From JAOAPY01 sp041492185 (GTDB lineage: Bacteria > Acidobacteriota > Blastocatellia > Pyrinomonadales > Pyrinomonadaceae): DNA of 14,647 nucleotides. The DNA is taken from NCBI GenBank assembly GCA_041492185.1, contig JBGPWL010000103.1, positions 1-14,647 on the forward strand, given 5' to 3'. The position numbers and the translations under genes are program-made. Position 1 is the stretch's first letter. Each line of letters starts with the position of its first letter. The notes beneath the pieces are model-generated. The model made no database searches. It was given only the letters and a program-made list of their open reading frames with translations, and was not told the origin of the DNA. Shown piece after piece: positions 5,663 through 13,258 of this stretch.

Positions 5663-6628
5663 TCAGGCCTTCCAGTTAACCATGTTATCGAAAACCGGTC
5701 TAACGATGCGCGTGCCTGAGTTGGTAGTCGCGCCACCATAAGCGTGAACGGCGATGCCATAGCGGCCACCGTTGATGATTCGGTATACCGCGCTGCCGCT
5801 TTGTCCGCCAAAGGTGTCGATGTCGTAGTACACCTTTCGCGCATTAACATTGGCAATGCGTCGTGCGTCGTACCACTGCGTGCCCGCGGGTTTGTCTCCC
5901 GGATAACCGGAGATGTTGCCGACGGAAGCGAGCAGGTCCGCATCAGAAAATACTCCGAAGCCAAACCAACCGGTCGTGTTGCCAAGATTCGTCGAGAGGA
6001 TGATCGCGCCATAGTCAAAGTTCTCGTCGCCGCTATTGGCCCAACCGACTACGCTGCGGAAATTTCTGCTCGTCACTTTTCCGTAGGGCAGCGAGCTGCC
6101 GTTGCGACCGGGCATGACATCAATGCTTCTGACCCAGCCATCGCGCCCCGCGACACCGCTGTTCTTGATATAGACGACGTGCCCGGCAGTCATTAGAGTG
6201 TGCGGGCCAATGAACCAACCGGTGCCGATCCATTGCGATCCGTCGGCCGCCGTGATCAGCAGTGATGCGTGCGCGCGCCACGGATAAATGGACGTAGTCG
6301 TAATCTTGATTCGGTCATCGGGACCATGGACGGTTTCTGCTTTTGGCGGCGGAGGTCCGAAAGATGCTTCGCCAATGTCTTTTAGCTTACTGGTATTGGG
6401 CGCCTTGTAAACTGCGGCCATCGCAGACTCCGGGCCGACTTTGGTCTTGAATCCCTTGACCGACTCCGCACCGTCTGCTCTCGGTTTGGGAGTCTTGGGA
6501 TCTTTACCCTCGGCAGGTGGCTTGGAAACTGACTCCTCAGGAGTTGTAGCTTCGGCGGCTTCTTTGGACAGACTCGAGATTGGCGTATGCGGGCCTGTCG
6601 GTACGGTCTCTTTCTTTTTTGTTGCCAT
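5663..6628 (-). CDS. V8/glutamyl-endopeptidase-like serine protease with disordered N terminus
   Basis: 321-aa protein. Residues 1 to about 100 are rich in Lys, Pro, Glu, Thr and Ala and look disordered; there is no signal peptide. The peptidase domain begins near VHGPDDRIKITTTSIYPWRA, and this lead-in is common in V8-like proteases, where the mature N terminus often helps form the active site. The triad is His150 (TAGHVV), Asp205 (FDYGAI) and Ser277 (GGQSGSA). SGYPGDKPAGTQWY and the C-terminal GIAVHAYGG strand also fit the V8-like (S1B-type) group. The start ATG is preceded by AAGGAG at suitable spacing. It is the first gene of the minus-strand cassette, and the long N terminus may be a propeptide or tether. 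Glutamate specificity is only suggested by the subgroup. Confidence 0.85.
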   Translation of the reverse strand: MATKKKETVPTGPHTPISSLSKEAAEATTPEESVSKPPAEGKDPKTPKPRADGAESVKGFKTKVGPESAMAAVYKAPNTSKLKDIGEASFGPPPPKAETVHGPDDRIKITTTSIYPWRAHASLLITAADGSQWIGTGWFIGPHTLMTAGHVVYIKNSGVAGRDGWVRSIDVMPGRNGSSLPYGKVTSRNFRSVVGWANSGDENFDYGAIILSTNLGNTTGWFGFGVFSDADLLASVGNISGYPGDKPAGTQWYDARRIANVNARKVYYDIDTFGGQSGSAVYRIINGGRYGIAVHAYGGATTNSGTRIVRPVFDNMVNWKA

Positions 6629-6652
6629 TGTAGTTTCTCCTTTTGTGTAGCG

Positions 6653-6670
6653 CGATAAGTCAACTTATCG
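6653..6670 (-). promoter_or_regulatory. Inverted repeat, candidate operator of the protease cassette
   Basis: A perfect 8-bp inverted repeat, CGATAAGT-CA-ACTTATCG, about 25 bases upstream of the first protease ATG and just outside its ribosome binding site. On the minus strand TTGATC (6691-6686), 17 bases, then ATAAGT (6668-6663) would make a weak sigma70-type promoter whose -10 box lies inside the repeat. It may equally form a hairpin in the leader. The repeat is visible; its function is inferred. Confidence 0.45.
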
Positions 6671-7021
6671 AACTAACTTGTTTTCGATCAACGTCGCATT
6701 CAAAGAGTCGGGTGCGCCGAGCCGATCCAATTATGGGATCACGCCGGCTTAGTCAACCTTTAGGGCGCCCGGGTCTGCGTGCAAGTCCGAGTGAGCGCAA
6801 AAGGCTTTCGAGGCTGCCAGCGAGTCTTCCGCGCGCAGCACACTCTCACAAGGCTTCTGGGCTAAGTCTTGAAAATGTGAGGGTGGCGGAACCAAACTCG
6901 CCTAAAGTTTTCAGTGCGGGGACGATAATACCGTTTTCCCGAAAAAGCAAGAGCGACAGCAACGAGACCGTTCAATGCTTTCATCATTGCCAGACGTCGC
7001 GCCAAGCGACCAGAGAGTTAA
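6671..7021. other. Intergenic region upstream of the protease cassette
   Basis: About 350 bases between the TPR-like gene and the cassette. Apart from the possible -35 box at 6686-6691, I see no RNA gene, strong hairpin terminator or convincing ORF. A long plus-strand frame crosses it but runs on into the antisense of the TPR-like gene and has no family resemblance. Confidence 0.5.
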
Positions 7022-8290
7022 TCAATCCCGTTTGCTCGGCGGTTGTTTGTACGGCTCTTTTAGTCCGCGGCGGGCCTGGTCGAGCGAATCGTAGATGTTC
7101 GGGCGAGACAACACGATGCGATACTCGGCCAGCGCTTCGTTGCGTTTGCCGGCCAGATCGAATGACTGAGCGGCGCGCAGGTGGGCGCGCGTGACGAGGC
7201 CGGGCTCGGCGCCGTTGGCCGTGGTGGCGGCGAGAAACTCCTTCGCGGCGCGTTCGGGCTGGCCCAACAGAATAAACGCTTCGCCATAACGAAAATGGAT
7301 TAGATCAAGCGCGCGCGCAGGCGAGCCAGGCGCCGAACGCTCGCGCAGCAGCGCATCAAAGGTGCTCAACGCTTCACTCTCCATCGCAGCGGCTTCTTTA
7401 GTTTTATTTGCCTGTCGTTCTATGAAAGCTTGCGCGATGAGCGAGTCCGCCGTCTCCAACATGAATAAATAATTACGGGGATACTTCTGTTGCAGCTCGC
7501 GCGACACGACGAGCGCTTCCGGATAACGCTTCTCGCGTTTGTAGAGGCCAATCAGCAGCACTCGCGCATCGTCGCGCGTCCAGTGTCCTTCTTTGGCCAC
7601 GCGCTCGAGCGTTTGGATGCCACGCCTCTTCGAACCACGCGCGCCCGCGAGGCTGGCCACCAACTTGACCGGCAATGGCAGCGTGCCGACCACGTAATCG
7701 TACATGCCAATGGCAAGCTCGGCGTCGTGGAAATTCGGATCCAGCTTGAGCACGTCGCGTTGTCGTTCCACGCCGCTCGAGCCGTCACGCAAGGCGGCGG
7801 TGAAGCGCCGTTCGAGCGTGGCGGCGAATGTGGCTTTCAAAGTTTCAGTCGCTCCAAGCAAATACAGCGACTGCGCGTCACGCGGATTGAGTTTCAATTT
7901 TGCTTTCGCGAGTTGCGTCGCCTGGCGCGTTAGATCGTGAAACTCCTGCGCGACTCGCGGGTCGGGTTTATCTTCCGTCTTCGAATAAAACGATCCCGAA
8001 CTGTAGATGGCGGCTTGCAGCAGGCGCGACTTGTTCAGAGTTTCCAACCAGATCGTGTTAGCCAGACTTTGTGGTCCAGTGGGATCGTCCGGATAGAGCC
8101 GAATCATTTCCCTGAACATCTGGCGCGCTGCTTCATAGTCGAGATTGAACAGAGCCTCAGAGGCCTTTGCGTGCAACTCATCGACGGACGGAACAGCGGC
8201 CGCAACGGCTTTGCTGTCCGGAGCTTGCGCTAGCGTGTTGGACACATCGAGCAGGAGCGGAGAAAGAAGCAATAGTAGAAGAATCCGCAT
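7022..8290 (-). CDS. Secreted or periplasmic TPR-like protein
   Basis: 422-aa protein starting MRILLLLLLSPLLL, a clear signal peptide with an Ala-Gln-Ala cleavage motif at 21-23. The rest is helical and TPR-like: ASEALFNLDYEAARQMFREM with PDDP is one repeat, LKLNPRDAQSLYLLGATETL another, and RYGEAFILLGQPERAAKEFL plus AAQSFDLAGKRNEALAEYR form repeats near the C terminus. Such proteins scaffold envelope complexes; no enzymatic motif is seen. I chose the ATG at 8290 because it puts the signal peptide at the N terminus, with a weak AAGG just upstream. Earlier in-frame ATGs (8317, 8383) would add a charged leader, and the farthest start runs into a repeat element. The specific role is unknown, and the gene stands alone between larger units. 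Confidence 0.75.
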   Translation of the reverse strand: MRILLLLLLSPLLLDVSNTLAQAPDSKAVAAAVPSVDELHAKASEALFNLDYEAARQMFREMIRLYPDDPTGPQSLANTIWLETLNKSRLLQAAIYSSGSFYSKTEDKPDPRVAQEFHDLTRQATQLAKAKLKLNPRDAQSLYLLGATETLKATFAATLERRFTAALRDGSSGVERQRDVLKLDPNFHDAELAIGMYDYVVGTLPLPVKLVASLAGARGSKRRGIQTLERVAKEGHWTRDDARVLLIGLYKREKRYPEALVVSRELQQKYPRNYLFMLETADSLIAQAFIERQANKTKEAAAMESEALSTFDALLRERSAPGSPARALDLIHFRYGEAFILLGQPERAAKEFLAATTANGAEPGLVTRAHLRAAQSFDLAGKRNEALAEYRIVLSRPNIYDSLDQARRGLKEPYKQPPSKRD

Positions 8291-8329
8291 TTCCCTTTGA
8301 CGGGTCTCATTTCGCATGGGTCGTAATAC

Positions 8330-8493
8330 CGGCTGTGCCGCTTGATGTGCGGAAAGGCTTTGCCTTTCCGGCGCATGGTTCATTTGACTTGAGGCTATGC
8401 CTCCGAATCAACCTCGAGGCGTAGCCTCTCATTTCTCAGAAGAGAAGCTTTCCGGAAAGGCAGAGCCATTCCGCACATCGGGCGGCAAAGCCG
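8330..8493. repeat. MITE/REP-like element with 25-bp terminal inverted repeats
   Basis: The ends 8330-8354 and 8469-8493 are inverted repeats matching at 22 of 25 positions, with a perfect 11-bp core GATGTGCGGAA / TTCCGCACATC. Stem-loops of the form GGC-NNN-GCC lie at 8330-8340, 8350-8370 (perfect 9-bp stem around TTT), 8391-8403, 8416-8428, 8453-8473 (one mismatch) and 8482-8494. A palindrome CTTTCCGGAAAG is at 8448-8459. There is no ORF and no obvious target-site duplication. It lies between two same-strand genes and could end the transcript of the upstream acyl-ligase gene. Confidence 0.7.
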
Positions 8494-8523
8494 CGCGAGC
8501 TCATCCGAACGTTTACAAAACAA

Positions 8524-11091
8524 TCATAGCGCCTTTACCTGTTCTTCCAAATAGGCCGCAATCTTTTCCGGTGCATCGGCGACTGAAAACTTAATCGGCT
8601 TGCCAATCCTTACCGTCACCTGACCGGGCCAGGCGAAGTGCCGATTCGCTATTTTCAGTTCATACAGACCATCAAGGCGAATCGGCACCACCGGCGCTGC
8701 CAGTTGCGAGATCAATAATCCTGTGCCGGACATGAAAGGATTCAACGCGCCATGCTTCGTGCGTTGTCCTTCGGGAAAGACCAGCAGGTTGTTACCGCGG
8801 TCAAACATCTCGCCGGCAAACGCGAAGCTCCGGCGGAAGCCGCTCTTTTGCGGCATGGAAAAAACGTTGAAGAAGAAAACGACGGAGACGTATTGCAGCA
8901 GATAGAGCAGGCGAGTGAACACGCCTGTTTCGGGCGGTGGATGCAGCCATTCTCGCAATAGCTCGCCGTCCATCGCGATCGACATGTTTCTTCTAAATCT
9001 TCCCGGCAGAGCCAGCAGCACCAGCGCGTGATCGACCATCGTCACGTGATTGCAAATAAATACCAGCGGTCCGCGCAGGTCGCGCAAGTGTTCCTTCCCT
9101 TTTGTTCGAGGCCAGCCCATGAGCCTCGTCGCCGGCAGGACGATCAAGTAAAGAAGCGCGATTCGCAACCAACTTATGGGCCAACGCTGTTGCCAGCGCG
9201 GATACGGATAAGGCGCCGGCGCTGCGCGTTTGCCCGCGTGAACTATTTGCTCGACGTCGCCAAGCGTCGTCGCATCAGTGAACGCAGCCTCGTCGATATC
9301 GACTTGATAGCGATCTTCGAGCGCGCTCAACAACTCGACGCGACCAAGTGAATCGAGTTTCAGATCGGCGCCGAGTTTCACCGATGGATCGAGCCTGGCC
9401 GGCGCGTCCTTGCTAATGCGCGAAACGATTTCGGCCAGAGGGTCTTGGGCGGCGTCGGCAGCAGAGGGAACCGCGCCACGCTGCGTGACTTTGATTTTCT
9501 CAGCGACGATCTGTTTGCGAACCTTCTGTGTTGCGGTGCGCGGAAAATCTTCGCCAGGCCATACATACCAGCGACGCAGTTGCTGATGTTGTGCCAGCGA
9601 CTCGTTGGCCCGCTTGATTACGTTTTCGGCATCGGCGCGATCGTTGCGCAGGATCAAGACCGCAAGCGGCTCCGGTCCGTGGGCGCCTTCGATTTCGATC
9701 ACGGCGCTCGCCTTTGTTTCCGGCTGGCGATTGAGAACGAGTTCAAGATCTTCCGGATAAATGTTCACGCCTGCCGACGTGACGATGACTTCCTTCTGCC
9801 GGCCTTTGAAATAAAGATTGCCCTCCGCGTCCAACTCGCCGACATCGCCGGTGCGAAACCATCCGTCGTCACGCTCTTCTTGCGTTTCTTTCACCGCCAA
9901 GTTAACGCCCTCCCTGACCGTCGGGCTTCCGCCCCAGTATCCGGGCGAGACATTTTCGCCGCGCACCAGAATCTCGCCGTTTGCAGAGAGCTTCACTTCC
10001 TGTCCCGGCATCACTCGACCAATCGAGCCCCGGCTTTTTTTGAACGGATGATTGACGCTGATAAGCGATGCAGTTTCGGTCATGCCGTAACCCTGGATCA
10101 CGGCAAAGCTCAAACGCTGCCAAAACTCTTCTGTTTCCGGATTGAGCGTTGCGCCGCCCGAAATGAACGCCCAAAACTTCCAGCCGACCATGTTGTGAAT
10201 ACCGCGAAATTTCCACCAGCGTCTTGTGAAATGCTGGCCCGCGGATGACGCGATCGACTGTCGAAGCTCCTCCAAATTGCCGTGCGCTTCGAAATCTCTC
10301 TCGATGCGATCGCGCAGCGCGTCGAGAATGCGTGGCACCGTGACGACCACGGAGATGCGCTCGCGCCTGACTGTCTCGATGATTTGCGAAGCGCTGAGAG
10401 ACTCTTGAAAGAAAACTTCGCCGCCGAGCAATTGCGGCACGAGGATGCCCATGAATTGTCCAAACACGTGGCTGAGCGGCAGCAGATTGAGAAAGCGAAT
10501 CGGATGCACCAGACGTTCCCATTTCAGATATGGTTTGATCTCCTGTTCGAGCGGGATAAGGTTTGCAAGCAGATTGCGATGTGTGATGCGTACACCCTTC
10601 GGTTCGGCTGTCGTGCCTGACGTGAAAACGATCTCGAGCGTGTCGTTCTCATTTAGATCTTCTTGCGTGTAAGACAATGGTGAATGGTGCGCCACCAGCG
10701 AACTAAGTTCATCGAGTTCCAGAACGGGAAGATCCAAATCGGCCATCGGAAGAGTTACTGAATCGCAGAGCGCGAGCTTTGCTCCGACCTGCTCCTGCAC
10801 GCGCGTAACAAATCCGCGATCAGTTTGAACTTCAAGCGGCACCACAATCGCACCCCGCGAGATGCAACCGAAGAAACTTGCAACCCACTGCGGACTGTTT
10901 CTTGCCCACAACAGGACGCGATCCCCTTTTCCAATTCCGCGCGCTTCCAGTTCACGCGCCGTTTGAAAAGCGATCGTGGCAATCTCTTCATATGACCAAC
11001 GCTCAACTTTCAACCCGCGCCGGTGCACGAAAGCAGTTTCCCGCCCGCGCAAAATGAAATCGTTCAGGTAGCTGGCGACAGTTGTACGCAT
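8524..11091 (-). CDS. Fused acyl-AMP ligase, acyl carrier protein and PlsC-type acyltransferase
   Basis: 855-aa protein in three parts. Residues 1 to about 535 are an ANL adenylating enzyme: TSGTTAEPKG at 157-166, GYGMTET near 334, FRTGD near 412-416, KGRQKEVIVTSAGVNIYPED after it, and the catalytic lysine in PRTATQK at 523. About 550-615 is an acyl carrier domain with the phosphopantetheine serine in LKLDSLGR (Ser581). About 630-855 is a PlsC/LPLAT acyltransferase with the NHVTMVD box (His682, Asp687) and FPEG at 772-775, plus a hydrophobic stretch near 641-655 that suggests membrane contact. The chain should activate a fatty acid, load it on its own carrier and pass it to a lysophospholipid or other acceptor. 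E. coli Aas combines the two enzyme activities in the opposite order and without a carrier. I chose the ATG at 11091; an in-frame TTG eight codons upstream has no ribosome binding site. Confidence 0.87.
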   Translation of the reverse strand: MRTTVASYLNDFILRGRETAFVHRRGLKVERWSYEEIATIAFQTARELEARGIGKGDRVLLWARNSPQWVASFFGCISRGAIVVPLEVQTDRGFVTRVQEQVGAKLALCDSVTLPMADLDLPVLELDELSSLVAHHSPLSYTQEDLNENDTLEIVFTSGTTAEPKGVRITHRNLLANLIPLEQEIKPYLKWERLVHPIRFLNLLPLSHVFGQFMGILVPQLLGGEVFFQESLSASQIIETVRRERISVVVTVPRILDALRDRIERDFEAHGNLEELRQSIASSAGQHFTRRWWKFRGIHNMVGWKFWAFISGGATLNPETEEFWQRLSFAVIQGYGMTETASLISVNHPFKKSRGSIGRVMPGQEVKLSANGEILVRGENVSPGYWGGSPTVREGVNLAVKETQEERDDGWFRTGDVGELDAEGNLYFKGRQKEVIVTSAGVNIYPEDLELVLNRQPETKASAVIEIEGAHGPEPLAVLILRNDRADAENVIKRANESLAQHQQLRRWYVWPGEDFPRTATQKVRKQIVAEKIKVTQRGAVPSAADAAQDPLAEIVSRISKDAPARLDPSVKLGADLKLDSLGRVELLSALEDRYQVDIDEAAFTDATTLGDVEQIVHAGKRAAPAPYPYPRWQQRWPISWLRIALLYLIVLPATRLMGWPRTKGKEHLRDLRGPLVFICNHVTMVDHALVLLALPGRFRRNMSIAMDGELLREWLHPPPETGVFTRLLYLLQYVSVVFFFNVFSMPQKSGFRRSFAFAGEMFDRGNNLLVFPEGQRTKHGALNPFMSGTGLLISQLAAPVVPIRLDGLYELKIANRHFAWPGQVTVRIGKPIKFSVADAPEKIAAYLEEQVKAL

Positions 11092-11258
11092 TAGTCCGAT
11101 CCCGGTTCCCGGCAATTATTCTGAATAGTCGTAAAAGAGATCTTGCCACTCCTTACAAATGAGCGCGAGCCTGGCGACCTTCGTAAGGCCTAATCCCTTG
11201 TTTCCCAGGAAAAGCGCGTTCTATCGGTTGTTTCGCTATGTACGCTCCCGCACACATG

Positions 11259-11267
11259 TGGTATAGT
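11259..11267 (+). promoter_or_regulatory. Extended -10 promoter for the radical SAM gene
   Basis: TGGTATAGT matches the extended -10 form TGnTATAAT with one change in the hexamer. No good -35 box stands at 17 bases. Transcription would begin near 11274, giving a leader of about 134 bases. Confidence 0.45.
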
Positions 11268-11357
11268 CCTCCGCCGAATAGCTTGCGTGACATCGGGATC
11301 GAGTTCTTTGCGGCTCTCTCCTCTTGCCATTTGTTGCTCTTTCGCTTAAGGAAAGTT

Positions 11358-11378
11358 CAAAATCGGACTTTGATTTTG
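11358..11378 (+). other. Leader stem-loop before the radical SAM gene
   Basis: CAAAATC-GGACTTT-GATTTTG forms a perfect 7-bp stem with a 7-base loop, ending 16 bases before the AGGAG ribosome binding site. It may modulate translation, but the stem is AT-rich and weak. No cobalamin riboswitch signature was recognised. Confidence 0.3.
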
Positions 11379-11394
11379 CCGGCCGACCAGACTC

Positions 11395-11399
11395 AGGAG
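11395..11399 (+). promoter_or_regulatory. Ribosome binding site that fixes the radical SAM start
   Basis: AGGAG, eight bases before the ATG at 11408. It selects this start over an open frame reaching back 28 codons. Confidence 0.7.
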
Positions 11400-11407
11400 A
11401 TCGGAAC

Positions 11408-12958
11408 ATGAGAATTCTACTTTATAACCCCGATAATGGCGTGACTAGGAATTTCATGCCGCATCTCTGGATGTTTTTGCTGAAGGCGCTGACTCCTCCC
11501 GGACATGAAGTGTTGCTGGTTGACGGCAATGCGAAGCCAATGACCGAACAGGGTCTGGTGCGCTTTGCGAAGGAACAGGAGGTCGGGTTGGTTGGCATCG
11601 GTGCGATGACCAGGATGATTGCTAAGGCCTACCGCATGGGTGACGCGCTGCGCGCCGCGGGAGTGCCAGTCGTGATGGGTGGACCGCACGTGACCGAATG
11701 TCTGGACGAAGCGCTTGGCCGCGACGGTGGACCGCGCCACGCGGATGCGGTTGCGCTTGGCGAAGCTGACGAGACGTGGCCGAGGATCGTCGAAGATGCC
11801 GCGCGCGGCCAGCTCAAAGAAGTCTATGAGCCCGTCGATGAAGCAGGCAAAGAGCGGAAGCCGAGCCTGCAACCTTATCCGGTGATCCCCTGGGATAAGA
11901 TCGATCTTGATCAGTTTAATCTGATTCCGAAAGTGTTTCGCCGCTTCACGGAGCCACACGGGTCGGGCTGGAAATATTTCAACATGATGCCGGTCGAATC
12001 CGGCCGGGGCTGTCCCTACGGTTGCGAGTTCTGCACGGTCACAGGTTTCTTTGGCGATTCGATTCGGTTTCGCTCGGACGAAAGCGTGGTCAACGAACTC
12101 TTGATGCTCAAGCGGCGCGCGCGCAAAGAGCGCGGCCAGGTTTCGATCTTTTTTATCGACGACAACTTTGCGATCAATATCAAACGCACGAAGTCGCTGC
12201 TTCGCGCCATCATCGCGGCCAACGCCCAGCTCCCATGGACGGCGCAAATCAGCGCGAATCTGCTCCGCGATGAAGAACTCGTTGATCTGATTGCTGAATC
12301 CGGCGGCAAGTGGATCTTTATCGGCATGGAATCGATCGATCCCGCCAACCTCGCCGACGTTAACAAGAGCTTCAACAAGCCGGGTGAATATGCAGGGGTG
12401 CTCAACCGGCTCGCTCAGCGCAACATCTATGCGATCACTTCCTTCATTATCGGTTTGGACCACGACACGCCGGGTGTGGCGGAGCGAACGCTTCACGAGA
12501 TAGAGCAGTGGCCGCCGGTGATGCCGGTATTCAGCCCGCTCACGCCGTTGCCGGGAACGCCGCTATACGCCAGGTTGGGAGCCGAAGGCCGATTGACGCG
12601 CCCCAAACATTGGCTGAATTTTGCTCTCTACCGAATGGCGCACACGCCTCTGAATATGACGATTCCGGAGGCGCAGATCGAGCTCGACAACGCCTGGAGA
12701 AAATCGTACAGCCCGGAGCGCAATGAAGAGGTCATTGACTTGCTCGCGGGCCGAGGCCTTGATGCCCGGTTGATGCACTTTGTCATGCGCCTGTTTTTCC
12801 GCGGCATCTACATTCCGCAGATGAATAAGCGGACCTGGGCGATGTTAATTGCCCAAAACCGAAAACCAATTGTTAAGCTCGTCAAGCAGGGAATTGGAAA
12901 ATATCGTGCGTCGCGGAAGAATCGGTCCAATGCTGCGCCAGTCGCGCGACCCGTGTGA
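11408..12958 (+). CDS. B12-binding-domain radical SAM protein
   Basis: 516-aa enzyme of the cobalamin-dependent radical SAM class. Residues 1 to about 140 form a Rossmann-like B12-binding domain (MRILLYNPDN; LVGIGAMTRM; VPVVMGGPHVTE; AVALGEADE), apparently without the DxHxxG histidine, as in many class members. The radical SAM core begins at ESGRGCPYGCEFC with Cys202, Cys206 and Cys209 holding the 4Fe-4S cluster, followed by IFFIDDNF, IFIGMESID and TSFIIGLDHDT strands of the TIM barrel. A helical, basic C terminus follows. Relatives methylate unreactive carbons or close rings, for example in hopanoid, bacteriochlorophyll and antibiotic pathways. No pathway gene lies beside it, so the substrate is unknown. 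The ATG at 11408 has AGGAG eight bases upstream; the frame is open 28 codons further, but those residues look untranslated. Confidence 0.85.
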   Translation: MRILLYNPDNGVTRNFMPHLWMFLLKALTPPGHEVLLVDGNAKPMTEQGLVRFAKEQEVGLVGIGAMTRMIAKAYRMGDALRAAGVPVVMGGPHVTECLDEALGRDGGPRHADAVALGEADETWPRIVEDAARGQLKEVYEPVDEAGKERKPSLQPYPVIPWDKIDLDQFNLIPKVFRRFTEPHGSGWKYFNMMPVESGRGCPYGCEFCTVTGFFGDSIRFRSDESVVNELLMLKRRARKERGQVSIFFIDDNFAINIKRTKSLLRAIIAANAQLPWTAQISANLLRDEELVDLIAESGGKWIFIGMESIDPANLADVNKSFNKPGEYAGVLNRLAQRNIYAITSFIIGLDHDTPGVAERTLHEIEQWPPVMPVFSPLTPLPGTPLYARLGAEGRLTRPKHWLNFALYRMAHTPLNMTIPEAQIELDNAWRKSYSPERNEEVIDLLAGRGLDARLMHFVMRLFFRGIYIPQMNKRTWAMLIAQNRKPIVKLVKQGIGKYRASRKNRSNAAPVARPV

Positions 12959-13156
12959 TTCCAGGGGCTGTTTGAATACGCTCGAGTGATTCACCGTTGA
13001 TCCGTAAAAGACGTTTCATATACGATTCGCACACCTCGTAGGGACATCTCTGGTAGTTTTGATATTTCAGGGGCTGAATTCTCACGAGCCTGCAGCCTTG
13101 CACACTCGCTAAATCCAGCCTCTTTATTACCACACATCGCGTGTTCTGCACCTTTC

Positions 13157-13169
13157 TTGCATTATGCAA
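13157..13169 (+). promoter_or_regulatory. Inverted repeat before the 19-codon ORF
   Basis: TTGCAT-T-ATGCAA, a perfect 6-bp inverted repeat immediately upstream of the AAGGAG of the small ORF. It could be an operator or a short hairpin covering the ribosome binding site. Nothing else supports a function. Confidence 0.3.
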
Positions 13170-13183
13170 AAGGAGACCTGAGC

Positions 13184-13243
13184 ATGCTCGACAAAATTCA
13201 CCGCATCCACCGCTCGGGATCAGCGCGCGTTCTCAATGAATGA
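13184..13243 (+). CDS. Possible 19-codon leader or small protein
   Basis: The ATG is preceded by AAAAGGAG with eight bases spacing, and a TGA follows 19 codons later. The product is MLDKIHRIHRSGSARVLNE, basic and containing an IHRIHR repeat. The stop lies 15 bases before the ATG of the 288-aa gene, whose AAGGAGG begins two bases after it, so ribosomes leaving this ORF would land beside the next start. It may be a leader peptide that couples or regulates translation of the downstream genes. The two histidines and three arginines are not dense enough for a classical attenuator. It could be chance, but the ribosome binding site is as good as those of the real genes. Confidence 0.45.
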   Translation: MLDKIHRIHRSGSARVLNE

Positions 13244-13258
13244 CGAAGGAGGAAGACA

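Noticed and set aside
6643..7194. 183-codon plus-strand frame across the intergenic region
   Set aside because: It begins near the cassette's ribosome binding site on the opposite strand, runs into antisense of the TPR-like gene, and has a low-complexity Ser/Arg-rich translation.
9445..10248. 267-codon plus-strand frame opposite the acyl ligase
   Set aside because: The ligase motifs on the other strand are unmistakable; this frame is a by-product of codon bias.
11116..11407. Cobalamin riboswitch before the B12 enzyme
   Set aside because: No B12-box-like conserved segment was found; only a weak AT-rich stem-loop is present.
11417..12496. 359-codon open frame on the minus strand opposite the radical SAM gene
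   Set aside because: It is antisense to a gene with clear catalytic motifs and its translation is rich in Arg, His and Asp with no family pattern.
11408..12958. Naming the radical SAM protein as hopanoid methylase HpnP
   Set aside because: Size and domain order fit, but no hopanoid gene is nearby and I cannot confirm subfamily-specific residues.
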